The notes below the pieces were generated by a model. The model did not search any database, was not told the origin of the DNA, and was given only the letters and a program-made list of their open reading frames with translations. The translations under genes and the position numbers were made by a program. 64,000 bases of DNA from Beverwykella pulmonaria (lineage: Eukaryota > Ascomycota > Dothideomycetes > Pleosporales > Melanommataceae). This document shows, piece after piece, positions 11,231 through 23,532 of this stretch; positions within the stretch are counted from its first letter, which is position 1; each line of letters starts with the position of its first letter. The stretch covers positions 401,431-465,430 of the forward strand of contig BCHH01000015.1 of assembly GCA_001599595.1 (NCBI GenBank). The letters run 5' to 3'.

Positions 11231-11707
11231 AGCAAAGAACGGCGAAATAATGTTGTAACGGTTGGAAGGCTTTATGTTGGTTGCTGAAAAGCTCCCGGCT
11301 TCCATTGTCTAGGCACATGGTGTAGAGTGGTCTCATCACTGCCGCCACTCGGCTACTAGGTCGCGGGGCGCAAAATGTGGCGCTTTCTAGAAGGCAGTAG
11401 CAAGCCAGCGGAAAGTTACGGAGGGAGCTGTCTGACTCTTCTACCGCGACGGAAAGACGTCATTTGACGACAGGACGAACAAATTGCCAAGACTGTCGTG
11501 CCCAACTTACCCTGGATCCCACAATTGCGTTCGCTTGCCCCGGTCCGCATGCAGCCCCTTCCCTGGTGCATGCCGTGGATGCTATGGGGCTTGATAGTAA
11601 GTAGGGAGTAGGACTGCGAGTAGCGTCGCTCTTTATTTCTTCTTCTACGTCGTCTTCCCCATCTGCTCCACTCTCCAAAATTCGCCGAGACAGCAGAAGC
11701 ATTGACT
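11231..11707. promoter_or_regulatory. Shared upstream region of the divergent rhodopsin/permease pair
   Basis: About 480 bp separate the two ATGs, too short for another gene, so both promoters must lie here. No canonical TATA box stands out. Joint regulation is possible but not shown by sequence. Confidence 0.5.
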
Positions 11708-13583
11708 ATGGAAGCCAAGACTCCCAATCCAGCTGCGGTGCTAGCCAATGAAAAGAATGCGCTTGACGTTCAGACAAAGATCCGGGTATGAACTTGCCGC
11801 GATACATTGAGACAAGGCACTCGAGCGCTCCAGGATATTAGCTGACTGTGACATACAGAGGCTCTTCGGCTTCGCCCAGATCTTCGCTTTTTCTCTGACT
11901 TTTATGTCGACATGGGAGGGCATGTGCACGTACGTTGCTACCATGCACTCTTGTGATTCCCCCGGGAGCCGCAAAGGTTGCTGACCTAAGAATCTGCCCG
12001 GTAGGAACATGTGGTTCGCCCTTTACAATGGAGGGCCACAGACGTTTGCCTGGAGTATCCTCATCGTCTATGTCGGCGCCCTTGCGCAATCCGCATCTCT
12101 GGCAGAGATGGCTTCGATTCAACCCATTGCCGGTGCCCAGTACCATTGGGCCCATCATCTGGCACCTGAGCGCTGGAAGAGGCTTATTACTTGGATTCAG
12201 GGTGAATTTCCCTCTAAACACATGTTGCCCAGGACCCTATCACGCCGCTACGTCTAGCCCGAACCCCTACTGATTCGACGCAGGATGGATGACCTGGTTC
12301 GGCTGGGTTTCGCTCGAAGCCGGTATCGTCAACATCACTGGCATCATCCTGCAGAGTGTGGTGCAGCTACAAAACCCTGATTATACACCAAAACAGTGGG
12401 ACCTCACTCTGATCGTCCTGGCTATGCTCCTCGTCCAAGGATTGATGAATATGTACACCTTTTGGTTGATTCCCTGGATTGAGCTTTTCGCCGGCATAGC
12501 GCATATCTGCTTTTTCGTCGTCTTTGTCGTCGTTCTCGTTACCCTCGGCCCACGCCACAGCGGCCGGTTTATTTTTCTCGAGCAATCTATTTCTTCGGGA
12601 TGGTCTGACAAGTTTGTTGCCTGGAATCTTGGAATGCTGACCTGCGCATGGAGTTTCACAGGTAATATCTAGCCAATCACCACCAACGTGTCGTGATAGA
12701 GTAAAGCTAAAGTCTTCTCATCAGGATTTGATGGCGTGCTTCATATGAGCGAAGAGGTCCACAAGGCGAAATACAATGTGCCTCGCGCCTTGTTCTGGAC
12801 CACTGCCCTTAATGGCATCCTAGCGTATGCCATGGTCATCGTAATCTTGATGGCCTTGGGTAACATTGACGATGCGCTCCGCTCTAGCTTCCCAATCATC
12901 GTTATCATACAGACGGTTACAGGCTCAACAGCAGTCACGACAGCCCTAGTCGTCGGCCTCTTTGTCATCTCGTTCGCAGTTTGCCTTGCCAGTATTGCTT
13001 CGGTGTCACGTTTAACATGGGCCTGGTCCCGTGACCGCGGGTTGCCATCTTTATTCTCTGTGGTAAGTTGCAGCTATTGTTTCTTAAAGTCTTTGTTTTG
13101 GAGTATAGAGAACCGTCCTTTTCTCACACGAAATAGGTCAGCCGCAAGCACCACGTCCCCTCTCGTGCCATCTGGCTCGTGGTCACTGTAGTCGGCCTTC
13201 TTTCTCTCCTCAACATCGGCAGCACTGCCGCGTTCGGCGCCATCGTCGCACTCTCCTCGCTGGCTCTGTACTTCTCCTACTTCATCGCCATCAGTTGCAT
13301 GTTGCACGCCCGCTTCAAGGCTAACCCCGTGCAACTTGGTGACTGGAACTTGGGCCAGTACGGTGTCGCAGTCAACATCTTCGCGCTCGTTTACACAATC
13401 TGGATCATGATCTTCTTACCGTTTCCTAACATACTCCCCGTCACGGCCGTCAACATGAACTATTGCGGACCTATCTTCGGCGCCGTCGTTCTCTTCGTGC
13501 TGAGCCTGTGGTTCTTGCGAGGTAGGAAGCACTGGCCTGGGCCAAATGTCGAGATCATTCGGCTTGTTGTCGGCGATGAGTGA
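11708..13583 (+). CDS. Amino-acid/choline-type permease (APC superfamily)
   Basis: Six exons: 11708-11785, 11859-11929, 12005-12201, 12284-12661, 12725-13062 and 13137-13583. All junctions are GT-AG and in phase, giving 502 residues, the usual size for fungal GABA/choline/amino-acid permeases. Family features in order: RLFGFAQIFAFSLTFMSTWEG (helix 1), ALYNGGPQTFAW, ASLAEMASIQPIAGAQYHW (the consensus loop of the family), FDGVLHMSEEVHKAKYNVPRA (the conserved post-helix-6 motif), SRDRGLP and VPSRAIW. About twelve hydrophobic segments are visible. It sits in the plasma membrane and should import a small amino compound by proton symport; the substrate cannot be told from sequence. No stops or frameshifts, so likely functional. 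Confidence 0.92.
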
Positions 13584-13617
13584 GACTTTTTGGATTTTTT
13601 GCGGTACCTGATTCAAC

Positions 13618-13641
13618 CATCATCATCATCATCATCATCAT
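13618..13641 (+). repeat. (CAT)8 microsatellite
   Basis: Eight perfect CAT units 34 bp after the permease stop, probably in its 3' untranslated region. Confidence 0.95.
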
Positions 13642-14267
13642 GGACGAGCTTATATATACAAAATTTCAGGATTCATCACGTAATCCACAAGCGAGCGGGC
13701 CAGCTATAGTAGCAGTCTTACAACTGTGGCGTGTAAAATCAATAAAGAGTCTGTACAATCTTATCGGCCCGAGCAAGGTGTGGTAGTTGGTTTTTGGAAA
13801 AGAACAAGGCTATATTTGGGGGCGCAGGCTTGAAGTGCGTTCACGTGACTGCTATCTAGATGAGGTTCTTAAGCTGCCGTGAGCGTCAATACTTGATCCA
13901 GAATCTCACTCAGCACGTCAATCGTGAGCCAGCTGTTCGGCCGAGCGCAAGCGTGATAACTATCTACAAACAAGCAAAAACAGAGAATTATGAGGTGGTG
14001 GGCGGGATCGCAGAATTGTACAATCTGGAGCCGAATTGATTGCTTGATGAGGTTGCTGATAGTTGATAGTTGAGGCTCCAAGGCATCCTGAGATCGACTC
14101 GGGAACTCTGCTGAGAAGCTTGGCGGCCTAACCAAGTATAGAACAAAACAAAATATGTGACGGGTTAGACCCGATAGTTCCTCGGTGGTTACACTCGGTT
14201 GCGGCGCGACAGATTAGGCCCGGGAGACTTTAAGGTGCCCCATAAATATACCCTTACACTTTTACAA
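13642..14267. other. Intergenic, no gene recognised
   Basis: Downstream of the permease. Only short open frames without recognisable content. Confidence 0.5.
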
Positions 14268-14338
14268 CCCCATGCCACTGTCACATCTGACACGTGCTCA
14301 TGTAATGTGTGGTCGAGCTGGCAAGCAGCACTGTCACA
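14268..14338 (-). repeat. Family B LTR fragment
   Basis: The reverse complement begins TGTGACAGTGCTGC and follows the first ~65 bp of the LTRs at 8325 and 23533, then stops matching. A truncated copy directly abutting the next repeat. Confidence 0.7.
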
Positions 14339-14346
14339 GTTCAAGT

Positions 14347-14419
14347 TGTAAGCCCAGGACACCATAATGTCACGTGGATATGCCACTGACTAACCAGTCC
14401 GTCATATATATATCAGCTA
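14347..14419 (+). repeat. Family S (131-bp) repeat, truncated copy
   Basis: Matches the first ~70 bp of the 131-bp repeats at 38570 and 48179 (tgtaagcccaggacaccata ... cagtccgtcatatatatatc), then breaks off. Confidence 0.75.
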
Positions 14420-16931
14420 CAGCGCGCTGTAGCCGCTGCAAAGAGCCTGGGAACAACTTACGTAATTGTAAAAAGGATACTGTAGGTCTACTCAGCCTCA
14501 AATAGCTATTATATAGATAGTATTTTGATGTGTGGTTGAACTACGTGGTTGGGGAGGTACAAAATGTTGATGGGGTGGCCAACTCGCTTGTATGGACGGC
14601 TCGCTTGTAAAGTATGTTATAGAATGTAATGATGTTGGTCATAAAAGCCGCGCAGGACGTACTCGAAGAGAGGCTCCAAGCAACCCGAGGTCCAAGAAGG
14701 CAGGTAAAGTTTCACAAGAGTCTCTCCTTTCATTACTTCAGACCGACTACAGAACCTCCCTCACAGTCCAAGAAGACTCTCGAACATTCATCGTCATAGA
14801 AGACGTGATTTGATGAGACCGAAATGTGAAATAATATGCATTCACTACTCAAGTCTAGAAAGATTGCAATATAATCTCACTCACCAAAGAAAACCACCGA
14901 ACCTGGCACACATATGGTAACAATAACTGCAAAATAAGCCACTGCAATCGTCCCAACACCTTCTTATCGAGGGTTTCAGGGGTTCCCGTGGGGAGTTAGT
15001 TCGGCCAAGCGGTTTTAATAGGATAGGGGATTCGTTGGTCCAATACGGAGTTGGGTTTCGGCAATAATGGTGGTTGCTGAGTAGGGTTTTTGGAGCTTTG
15101 GATAACAGGGGCTGAAGCTGGGATTGGAAGTTGTCGGGATGATTCGGTGTGCAGACACAAACTAATCTGAGATCAGTTCGATGCTAGAGTCGAGAGGTGT
15201 TTGGAAATGCGTACGTGGATGTGATATAACTAGACCGAGGCCGGGCTGTAATTCGCGCGTTGGGGGCCTGGAAATCAGGATAGCATACTGTCGTGGTGTG
15301 ACGGAGTAGATAGAAAGGAAGATGAATTGATATTGATTCTACAGAGGAACTACCGAAGAGATATAGTCTTACCAGGCAAGCTAGGAGCCTGCCAAGATAG
15401 TGAATCACAAACATAAAGATGAGTCACATGAGCAAACACGGAAGTGAGTCACATGAGCAAACATGAAGTTGTCTCATCATGTGACACATAGGCCGACACA
15501 TACCCTGCTAGAAGGCAAAGACGGAAGAGAGGTGGTCTGTCTAGTAGTGCTTGAAGATAACGAAGGCGCATATTTCGCTGATCGATGGTCACAACATTTT
15601 ATTATCCCCGATGCCTCCCTTGCGGCTTTGACGGCATTCTGCGCACTTGCAATTTAAAGCCTTGTTGTAGTAACCCCAAAATTCCACAGCATAGGTTGGT
15701 GAGACCTTGTACTCCCAGAACTCCTTTTGGAGGGTTTCGATTTCGGGGCAGTAATAGCACATTGCTAGAAAAATTGCAGAGCACGAAAATATCGCGGCGA
15801 GAGTACAGAGAGTAGAAGATGGGAAGAGGTTCAAGAAGGAAAAGGAGGGTGGACTCGAGATGAGGTAAATATCCGTCCATTCACCACTCTCCCATAATCT
15901 CGAGTGTGGTTCAAGCGCATGTTTTGGAATGGTGAGGGAGGAGCTAAATGCGCATCTTTGTGGCACAGCATGCAGCCATCGGAGGAACCAGCTTCGGCAT
16001 TTGTATATCGCTCAATCGATCGAGCTACCAGCATCCATTTTGGAAGAAAACATGTCTCTAATGTTTAGGAATTCTTATTTCTCCCTCAGGCTCAGAGAAA
16101 TTAGATACTAGTAGATGGGCGAGTTGCATCAAATACCCAATTGATTTGAGACTCGGCTCAAGATTATTGGACGCTTATGGCCGTGAAGCAGATGTGAGGA
16201 ATAAGGATATCAACACTCGCGTCAAAACTTTGTCTGTAATCCACATGTTGTAAACAGATGCAAAAAGCTGTCTTTAACTTTGCTTTTGATAGTTGTTCTT
16301 CAGCATCTATACAACAATATTACTCATAGCAAATGAGTATGATGGTACTCTGCTCCTAAAGGTCTCAACATCCCTCATTGTTTGGCCCAGTTTTGAGCCC
16401 AAGTTCTAAGCCATATTTCTATGGCGCTGAACCGCGCCCCAGTCGGCGCTTTGACAGAACAATCGAAGTAGCGTACTGTGTACTTGGAGTGATTCGTGTT
16501 GTCGGAGGTGTTGATACTCGATCTGCAATAGTACTAATTATAGCGTAGGGCACCGCGATGGATGACTAGGATAACCGAAGCAACCTGCGATTGAAGTCGA
16601 GCCAGCACCATGGCTTTAAAATTGATGCGAATAGGGTACTTATCACGTCTCTGCACTACCAAAGACTGTCGTGTTTCTGGCTGAAGCCTCGATGCGTGTT
16701 CCATGGCACCATGAAAGTGCAGCCGCGACATAGTTGGGGTTGGTCCAGGTTGCGATATCTGATTCGAGCCAGCCTCTGCGCGGCCTGGACAACCGTTATT
16801 GCGCGCGCAGTTTAAAAATACGAAAAGTAGGTGTAGTTAGTGGATGTTTACAAGGATCCCTAGTACTGGCTCGATCGTACACTTCCAAGTCAGCCCGTGC
16901 GTCTCGCCAAAGTGGACCCACCTTTCCCAAA
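14420..16931. other. Gene-poor stretch
   Basis: No convincing gene. A minus frame at 15589-15966 is described separately. Frames at 14592-14813 and 16534-16952 have no recognisable domain or splice support. Confidence 0.4.
15589..15966 (-). CDS. Hypothetical 125-residue protein, doubtful
   Basis: A single open frame from an ATG at 15966 with one hydrophobic segment (STLCTLAAIFSCSAIFLAMC) in the middle and a Cys pair (CKCAEC) near the end. A second minus frame overlaps it almost fully and no family is recognised, so this could be chance. If real, a small single-pass membrane protein. No intron signals seen. Confidence 0.25.
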   Translation of the reverse strand: MPQRCAFSSSLTIPKHALEPHSRLWESGEWTDIYLISSPPSFSFLNLFPSSTLCTLAAIFSCSAIFLAMCYYCPEIETLQKEFWEYKVSPTYAVEFWGYYNKALNCKCAECRQSRKGGIGDNKML

Positions 16932-17055
16932 TACAGTAGACTCTCGTTATAACGATTAATCCGTGCACACAATTTTATATCGTTATATCGAAATATCGTT
17001 CAATCGATGCTGACAAATATGCTCTTGGCTATCCTTGGCTACCTGGCAGGGGAGC

Positions 17056-17355
17056 CTACAGCCACTCTGATATCGTTGACTGCCTCATATTTCTGATCGA
17101 CAAGGTTTTCAACGACCTCTCTAGCCTTTTCATGTACAGTATATCATCGTACTTTACAGCTTCCTGATACTCCTGATAGTGAAGTAGCGTCTGTACAGCC
17201 TGAAGAGCTTCCAAGACGCTAGGAATAGGAGGAGGTATTACCTCCTCCTCCTCCTCCTCCTCCTCTGCATGAACCGTCCCTAGCTGAGCAGCAATAATAT
17301 CCTGTAGCGAGGTAACTTCCTCCTCCTCCCCAATATCCTCGTCCAATGGATCCAA
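17056..17355 (-). pseudogene. Pogo-like transposase, acidic C-terminal part
   Basis: A 99-codon frame with a run of eight Glu residues (AEEEEEEEEV) encoded by a CTC-rich repeat, then a helical region ending RQSTISEWL. It is the last part of the transposase of 16934-19262. The preceding residues (SLTAIENFLDPLDED) read through the left edge of the small insert. Confidence 0.6.
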
Positions 17356-17380
17356 AAAGTTCTCAATAGCTGTGAGGGAT

Positions 17381-17541
17381 ACTTCTGTTTCCCGGCGGAC
17401 CTCCTGCGGAGGCCCTTCGGAGGCCTATCGGGCCGTGTGTCTGCAGGTCACGTGACACATCACATATATAGTTTCTTCGAATCCTCTGAGCATCCTCAAG
17501 GATTCGTCTCGACTCTGATGAATCAAGCCTGTTTACTTCTG
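17381..17541. repeat. Small insertion flanked by 7-bp direct repeat acttctg
   Basis: The heptamer acttctg occurs at 17381-17387 and 17535-17541 around ~147 bp of GC-richer DNA unlike its surroundings. Removing it reunites the transposase region. It does not have TG...CA ends, so it is more likely a short non-autonomous DNA element than an LTR. Confidence 0.4.
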
Positions 17542-17765
17542 ATCCATCCCTTCGTTCTGTTCCCTGCCAGTACTGCTCTCACAATAGCCATAGCATCATA
17601 GATCTAACCAGCCTGAGTAGCAGCCTGATATAAGGTCTCAACTAGCTCATCTCCATCTAGTCTAGCATCTCTAGGATTCTGCCACTGCTTTGGGATACAG
17701 GTGCTCTTAATATAGCAGTTAAGAATTGTTAAATCCTTGATATTAAGCAGCCAAGATTCAACTAC

Positions 17766-18009
17766 TGTCGGTAACCCCGAGGTTATTCACGGTCACAGTA
17801 GAGGTAATCGACTGGTTGAATGTATTACCACGTAGCAGTGGGCTCCAATACCGTAGTATTAGTGTCCTGCTTGTGTGGTGATGATATTCTTAAGGTTCTA
17901 AGATACGAGGATCCTTGAGGATCCTTGACTCAGAAAGCTGATCATGTGACTGCCGCCAGAGCGGGGAAATCACGTGATATCAACGCTGAGAAATCATGTG
18001 ATACCAACA
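17766..18009 (+). repeat. Solo LTR, family D, TSD ACTAC
   Basis: Begins TGTCGGTAACC, ends ACCAACA, and is flanked by ACTAC at 17761-17765 and 18010-18014. Only copy of its family in the window. Nested in the pogo-like transposase. Confidence 0.85.
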
Positions 18010-18869
18010 ACTACCCAATAGAGCATATATAAGATTGTTATATACTTAAAAGGATTAAGGCCTAGGTTGTAGCGTTTAATGCTAAATCTAAGCCACTGCT
18101 TCCTGTAGAAAGTCTTAAATTTCTAGATAATCCCTTACTCAAGAGGCTAATATATGCTTGTTAAGTTCTTTAGCAAGAGCTGGATAGTAATATTGTGTGG
18201 AGGAGGCTGTTGTTGAAGGCCTGTTAGGTGTGCAAAGAAGTTATCTATAAGGAGAATAACCTTCCTTGTCTGGCCAATATAGTTGTAGAAGGCAGACAGC
18301 TACTTAGCTATAATTAATTGGTTTACCCAGCCCTTGCGCGAGGCTCTCTAGACGCAGCCTATAGCAGATATATTAACTCCTTGTAGAGCTCTAGGCTGCT
18401 TTGCCTTCCCTATTACCCATGGAGCCATACGCTAAGTACTAGTAGCGTTACAGCAGAGGACAATAGATACTCTTGCTTTATCTTTCTTAACGCTAGGTAG
18501 GGAGGCTGTAGCTAGCCCTCAGGATATCGCCCACCTCTAGTATAGCCCAGTCTCATCCATATTAAATATATCGTCCTCTGCGTATCAAATACAGAGGTTC
18601 TGCACATCTGCCATGTCCTTAGCTGCCTGTTGTGGGACAGAGCTCTGCTCTCCATATTGTTTAACCTCTTTTATCTTGTATTGTTGCTTAAACTTTGTAA
18701 CCTAGCTAGAGGAGAACTCAGGGATAGCCTGTCCTTAGTAGGTAGGAATCTAATGCCAAATTTCTTGAGCCTTCTAAGCTAGTATATTGCCTAATACTAG
18801 CCCACTATAAGCTTGTATCCCCTGCTGCCACTCAAACAGTATAGACTTAAGTAGAGGCTAGGCATCTCC

Positions 18870-19154
18870 TCAAACGCGATAAGCTGTATTAGATATAGGG
18901 GTGGCGGCGGTGGCGACGGCAGAGGTGTTGATGTTAAGGTATTGAAAGCGATCGTCAAGGGATTCGGATACAGTTAATTGAGAGAGCTTCCTGCCGAACT
19001 CAGCTTCAAACCATGCAATAATAGCCTTCTGGCGGGGTTGTGGCTGCTGTGAGAAGGTCCATGAGCAAATAGCCTTCCTCTCTGCATTAGAAATCCCTTT
19101 CCGTCCCATATTAGTTATAACGATATTTTGGGTGAAAGGTTTATTAGATATCAA
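18870..19154 (-). pseudogene. Pogo-like transposase, N-terminal helix-turn-helix
   Basis: From an ATG at 19154, or more likely the in-frame Met that starts MGRKGISNAERKAICSW. This resembles the psq/Tc5 N-terminal DNA-binding domain of pogo transposases, followed by RQKAIIAWFEAEFGRKLSQ. The frame fails after ~95 codons. Confidence 0.7.
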
Positions 19155-19264
19155 ATATCAAATACAGGGGTAGTTTGTGTGGATTTGAATCCGTGCAAGC
19201 GAAAAATATCGCTATATCATGAATATCGCTAAAACAAACATCGTTATAACAAGAGTCTACTGTA

Positions 19265-20125
19265 TTAGTAATCTCCTAGGCACTGCATCATCTCAATGTA
19301 ATTCTGGAAACTTTGGTTCTCAAGCCTCACTTCTAGTATGGTCCGCTACATATGAAGACACCTCGCTTTATTTAGGTCCGACGGCGCTGGAGACCAGTCT
19401 GGTAGCCCGGTGAGGAGAGGATTCGGGACTAAAGGCACACTAGGATTGCTCCAAGACTTCGGAAAGCTAGAAAACTTGGAACCGGCCTCCGAGACAACTC
19501 TTGGATGGTATGGTAACCCCGTTTTCGCTGAGCAACATTCTTCCTCAATCCCTACCCACTCTGAGATTCCCGTTGGACTTTCAGTCGACTCCTATCACGA
19601 GCATGAATAGGAGTTTTTGAGAGTCAAGTTTCGGGTTTAGTGGATATGCGAAGAATCTGCAGAGTGTTACGCACCTACATGGCCCAAAGCAAAGGGCCCT
19701 ACTACTTTACGCCACCAGCACATTAGTCCAGGGGCCTTTTTTTAATTATGGAGAGACGCCAGAAGCTAAGACAAGCGCGTTTGCGTTGTGGAATGTTTTG
19801 AGGACGTATCTTATATGAGCACATTGTTCAGTACGAGAAATGTTGTCTCATATGGTGAGAGGTGTTTCTAAGGCTAAAGCAATTGTTCATCGGCTCACAA
19901 CAAATTGAATATCCGCACTTGTAAAAGTTTCGAACACAAACACGGCCCGAAATTGCAGTAAACTTCGCGGGCTTCTTATACTTTTGAACACAACGAGAAT
20001 ATTATAATCACTAGTCTTAGGCACACAATCGAACGCATCATGATCAAAATTGTCTGTAAGCAGAAGTGTGGAGCAAAGAGCATCAAGATGTGTATTCAGT
20101 GTGATGTATGTATAGCTGATCTACT
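19265..20125. other. Intergenic, no gene recognised
   Basis: Short open frames (19219-19413, 19410-19610) have no domain, splice or context support. No repeat partner found in the window. Confidence 0.45.
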
Positions 20126-20580
20126 CATCACTCCCGCCTGCAGGAAGTAGGTAGTTTGGTTTTGGAACGCTTGTATTGGGGGCCAGAGCTCGTCTCGCCT
20201 CACGTGATTGACCGATAGGCTCAAGCTCGTACTCAGGCTCGTGATAGGCCCTGTGAGCGTTGCGCTTGCCTTGAAGCTTGCCGTGAGCTTGGCAAGACAG
20301 ACCTATCAGAGTGGAGAGAGTAGAGATTCTCTATCGATCAGTGAGGTGTTGATCTGCCTGAGCGGAGACCGAGACGAAGCTGGGAGATGCTATCTAAAAC
20401 ACAAAAAAAAAAAAAAAAACAACGCTGAAATGGTTGGTGCGTGGGTGATTCAAATCTTCGATCAAGCGTCGCGTAAGAGGCTTGATGAGATGAGCTTACA
20501 TGAGGTGGATGTGATGAGGCTGAGATATCTCGTCGCGAGAATTCTTGTGGATGAGGTGCTTGGCAACCTAACCATGAATA
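20126..20580 (+). repeat. Dispersed repeat family F, copy 1
   Basis: About 450 bp beginning tcactcccgcctgcagg and ending ttggcaaccta. It contains a poly-A run in the middle and a block acgtgattgaccgataggctc. An inverted copy lies at 57581-58005, inside an intron of the dynamin-like gene. Ends are not terminal inverted repeats and no target duplication was found, so its class is undetermined. Confidence 0.65.
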
Positions 20581-20589
20581 GAACAATCC

Positions 20590-20656
20590 ATATATATAGG
20601 ACGGACTGATTAGTCAGTGGCATATCCATGTGACGGTATAGTATCCTAGGCTTACA
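20590..20656 (-). repeat. Family S repeat, truncated copy
   Basis: The reverse complement matches the first ~65 bp of the 131-bp repeat (tgtaagcctaggatac ... cagtccgtcctatatata). Confidence 0.65.
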
Positions 20657-20744
20657 TCGTCTTCACTAGTTTCCCCCTGTCTTTCAATGAAGATATGGCG
20701 ATTTGTGATCGGCTACGTCAATCTCTTAATGTGGTGGAGTAAAG

Positions 20745-21185
20745 GTGTGATAGAAATCAGGAGGGTATCAGGAGGGTAAAAGGGCGACCCGCACCTGTGC
20801 AATGTCCGAAGCAGCAATTCACTGAACGAGATGTACGAGATGTGTTTGTAACCAAAAAGACGTCTTAATTATATATTTCTCGAATAGAGATATATGTATA
20901 CTGCTTACAGTGTTTGATAACAGTCTGGTGCTATTTCGTTGTATGTATTTTAAAGAAAGAAATATATATACAGAATAAATGAATTGGTCGTCTTCTCGTT
21001 GATGGTCCGATGGTTTTTCCCCCCGTCGTTGTTTCAAGTTTGGTGTTGGATGTACATATATATATAATGACGAAGCAAGCAGCCGAAAGAGAAGCCAAGA
21101 ACTTTTCCTGACACCATGCATCCAAGCTTTCAACCATCGCCTAAGGTGGATTTGGCCAACGTACATCTTCGCTACGGCGCATTAA
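20745..21185 (-). repeat. M2 repeat family copy
   Basis: One end reads gtggagtaaaggtgtgatag, like the other M2 copies, and the far end carries the gcgccgtagcgaag block in inverted form. It holds several TA-rich stretches; no coding content. Confidence 0.6.
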
Positions 21186-21849
21186 ACCTTTCAACAATGC
21201 CCATCATTCGTTTCTTCGGCCTCGTCCACCCGTGCGGCTTCCCTTCGCTTACCCACAATCGTAGCGAACTTCACCTTCTCCTTCTCCTTTACCTTCTACT
21301 TCTCTGCACCTTCAAAGCTTGACGTTCAGCCATACACATATTCAACTTCGAGTGCGGCGTCGATGTTCATCTTATGCTTTCGTCGTCTCAAGGGTGATGA
21401 GGAAACGGCGAGAACTCGTTTTGCTGGCGCAGGGCTTTCAACCGGCCGTATCATGCTACGGACCGCTGAATTTGAAGCCGTAACTTTTGTAGGTCAGCTA
21501 TGTTATAGAAGTTCGCTTGGTATCGAGAACCAATTATGATTTCTGTTGTAGAAGTCATCTACAAGATGTATGAAATTTCTGGCCACGCTAGGAGTGACTG
21601 CTTGAGATTTAGCAAGAATGTACTTAGGGAAAGATTTGCTGGCACGCACCTCAAGACAGCGCGCACTGCCAAGAAGTGTGCTGCTACTATCACGAGTCCT
21701 ACGTGTTTCACCACCGCCTATAGTCGTTGTGCGAGCCATCGATTCTTCATGCAAAGATCTATATATCCATGAACACGAGAGAGTGGCTGCACAGAAATCA
21801 TATAAACGTTGACTTTCTGTCCTACTTACTAGACAGAAATCTTATTAAT
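21186..21849. other. Stretch with no recognised gene
   Basis: Open frames at 21503-21812 overlap on both strands and show no clear domain. A possible remnant of a signalling-protein N-terminus (VIYKMYEISGHARSD) was considered but is too weak to call. Confidence 0.35.
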
Positions 21850-22370
21850 GTTGTTGTTGTTGTTGTATTGATTTACGTCCTATAGACTTGGCCGGGGCCT
21901 TTATCTACAAGAGCCTCCCGTGGGGCATAAGGGACGCGCCTCTCCCCGTGAGGGGGAGACGTTTCATGCAAAAGCTGCTCTATCAGTATAGAGCCTGTCG
22001 GTTCTCCTAGACTCCTCTGTGCGAGTAAAGTAAGAAATTCTGTTCTGTGTAGCGCCGTAGGCGTTAGGGTCTTGTCTAAAAGAGGACACAATTGTAGTAG
22101 TTAAAAGGTAAGGAAATAGTAGGGAAAATGGGGGGTAGGGGGGTCTGTGTAGTAGTATAATTAGAAACTTTCGTTTCCTGGAGGTGCGCCGGACAGGCAC
22201 GTTGTGATGTGCTACGTGTTCGTGATGTGTGTACCCAGGAGAGCAACACACCGCGGAGGTGCTTAGTGTGTAGCCGCAGAGTAGTAACTGACTAGTCTTC
22301 CTGTTGCTTAGTGACCCCTAGAAGGTTAGATTACAGAGCCTGTAGTCTAGGCTAGTTAGGTGCAGCAGTC

Positions 22371-22954
22371 TGTTATACGAGGTGAACACTTACTGGGTCC
22401 GGTCCGTACTAAGGCGGTGCGTAAGCGTAGGTGTCGTAGGATTATTCTGTGAGGTTCGAAGACGATGATATAAGACAGCGGGGTGGTAAATCCAATCAAT
22501 AAATTGACTAACTAACTTGCTGTATCAATCTGGGTAAGAGACGAGTGAAGTTATTTGAGTTGACTACAAAGAGCAAACATAACATAGGAAACTGTCCTCC
22601 TTATATATTTCCTCTTTTGAACATAGAATCCCGAGTCTCCCATCTTGGCGGGAGACCTGGGAGATTCCCATTCTCCCTATTCTCCCATCTTGGCGGGATC
22701 TCTGGGATCCTTCGATTCTCCCGAGTTTCCTCTTCCTTGGCGGGATCTCTAGGATCCTTCGATTCTCCCGAGTTTCCTCTTCCTTGGCGGGATATCTTCT
22801 GTCACGTGCCTCGCTTACCTGCGCGAATCCTCGCTGTTCTTTTGCGCCCGCCTGCGCGCCGTACTGCGCCCGTTGACAGGGTTTTGGTTGTTCGTTGGCG
22901 GGGTTGGTTCCTCATCTGCAGCCCGCATCTGTGCAACTTCTTCGAACCGTAACA
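22371..22954 (-). repeat. Solo LTR, family A, TSD CAGTC
   Basis: Reverse complement of the LTR at 5417-6040. Runs TGTTATACGAGG to CCGTAACA and is flanked by CAGTC at 22366-22370 and 22955-22959. It has fewer of the ~47-bp internal repeats, which accounts for most of its shorter length (584 against 624 bp). Confidence 0.92.
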
Positions 22955-23532
22955 CAGTCCTTCTTGATACCCCCTTAGGGCTCACAAGCCCTATAAAGGT
23001 GACAAAGTCCTCTGGGCTGTTAAGAAGCTCCTTAAGGTACTAAAGCCCCTCGCGAGTGTTAGTTAGTAGCTAGCTTAGTTAGTAGGGCCAGCTAGCAAAG
23101 CGTCTACGTGCCCTTAGGCAATAGACTATGTGGCCAGGGGCTTTCTCTTTCCTGTATGCGCAGTTGAGCTCTGCGTCCTTGTGTTTGAACTTCCTGTAAT
23201 ACTAGGCGTAGTTACTATGCATAGTCCTAGTTGACAGCAGCTTGGCTAGGATTCTCTAGCTAAGGCTAAGCTCTGCTAGTGCGGTGGTGCTTGTATAGGG
23301 TAAGTCCTATTAGTGATACTATGTGGAGAGCGTTGTTTTGTTTTGTCTCCACCACTCTATTTCCGCAAGCCAGCGCTTAACTTAGGCGTTAGACCTTAGT
23401 CCTGTAACTGTAGGTTCAGCTGCCTGTAGTGTTAGGGGGTAGGGGTTGTAAGCCTCTAGATCTACTAGGCAGTCTGCCCTTTTGTTCCCAAGTATACCTA
23501 TATGTCCTAGGGACCAGCGTACCTTTACCTCT

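Larger units (their letters stand above)
16934..19262 (-). mobile_element. Pogo-like DNA transposon, TA target site, with two nested insertions
   Basis: Ends cagtagactctcgttataac (16934) and its inverted counterpart (gttataacaagagtctactg to 19262) are flanked by TA at 16932-16933 and 19263-19264. The minus strand encodes the transposase in pieces: start at 19154, charged C-terminus ending at 17056. Inside are a 244-bp solo LTR (17766-18009) and a ~154-bp insert (17381-17534). The middle (18060-18860) has many stops. Confidence 0.85.
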
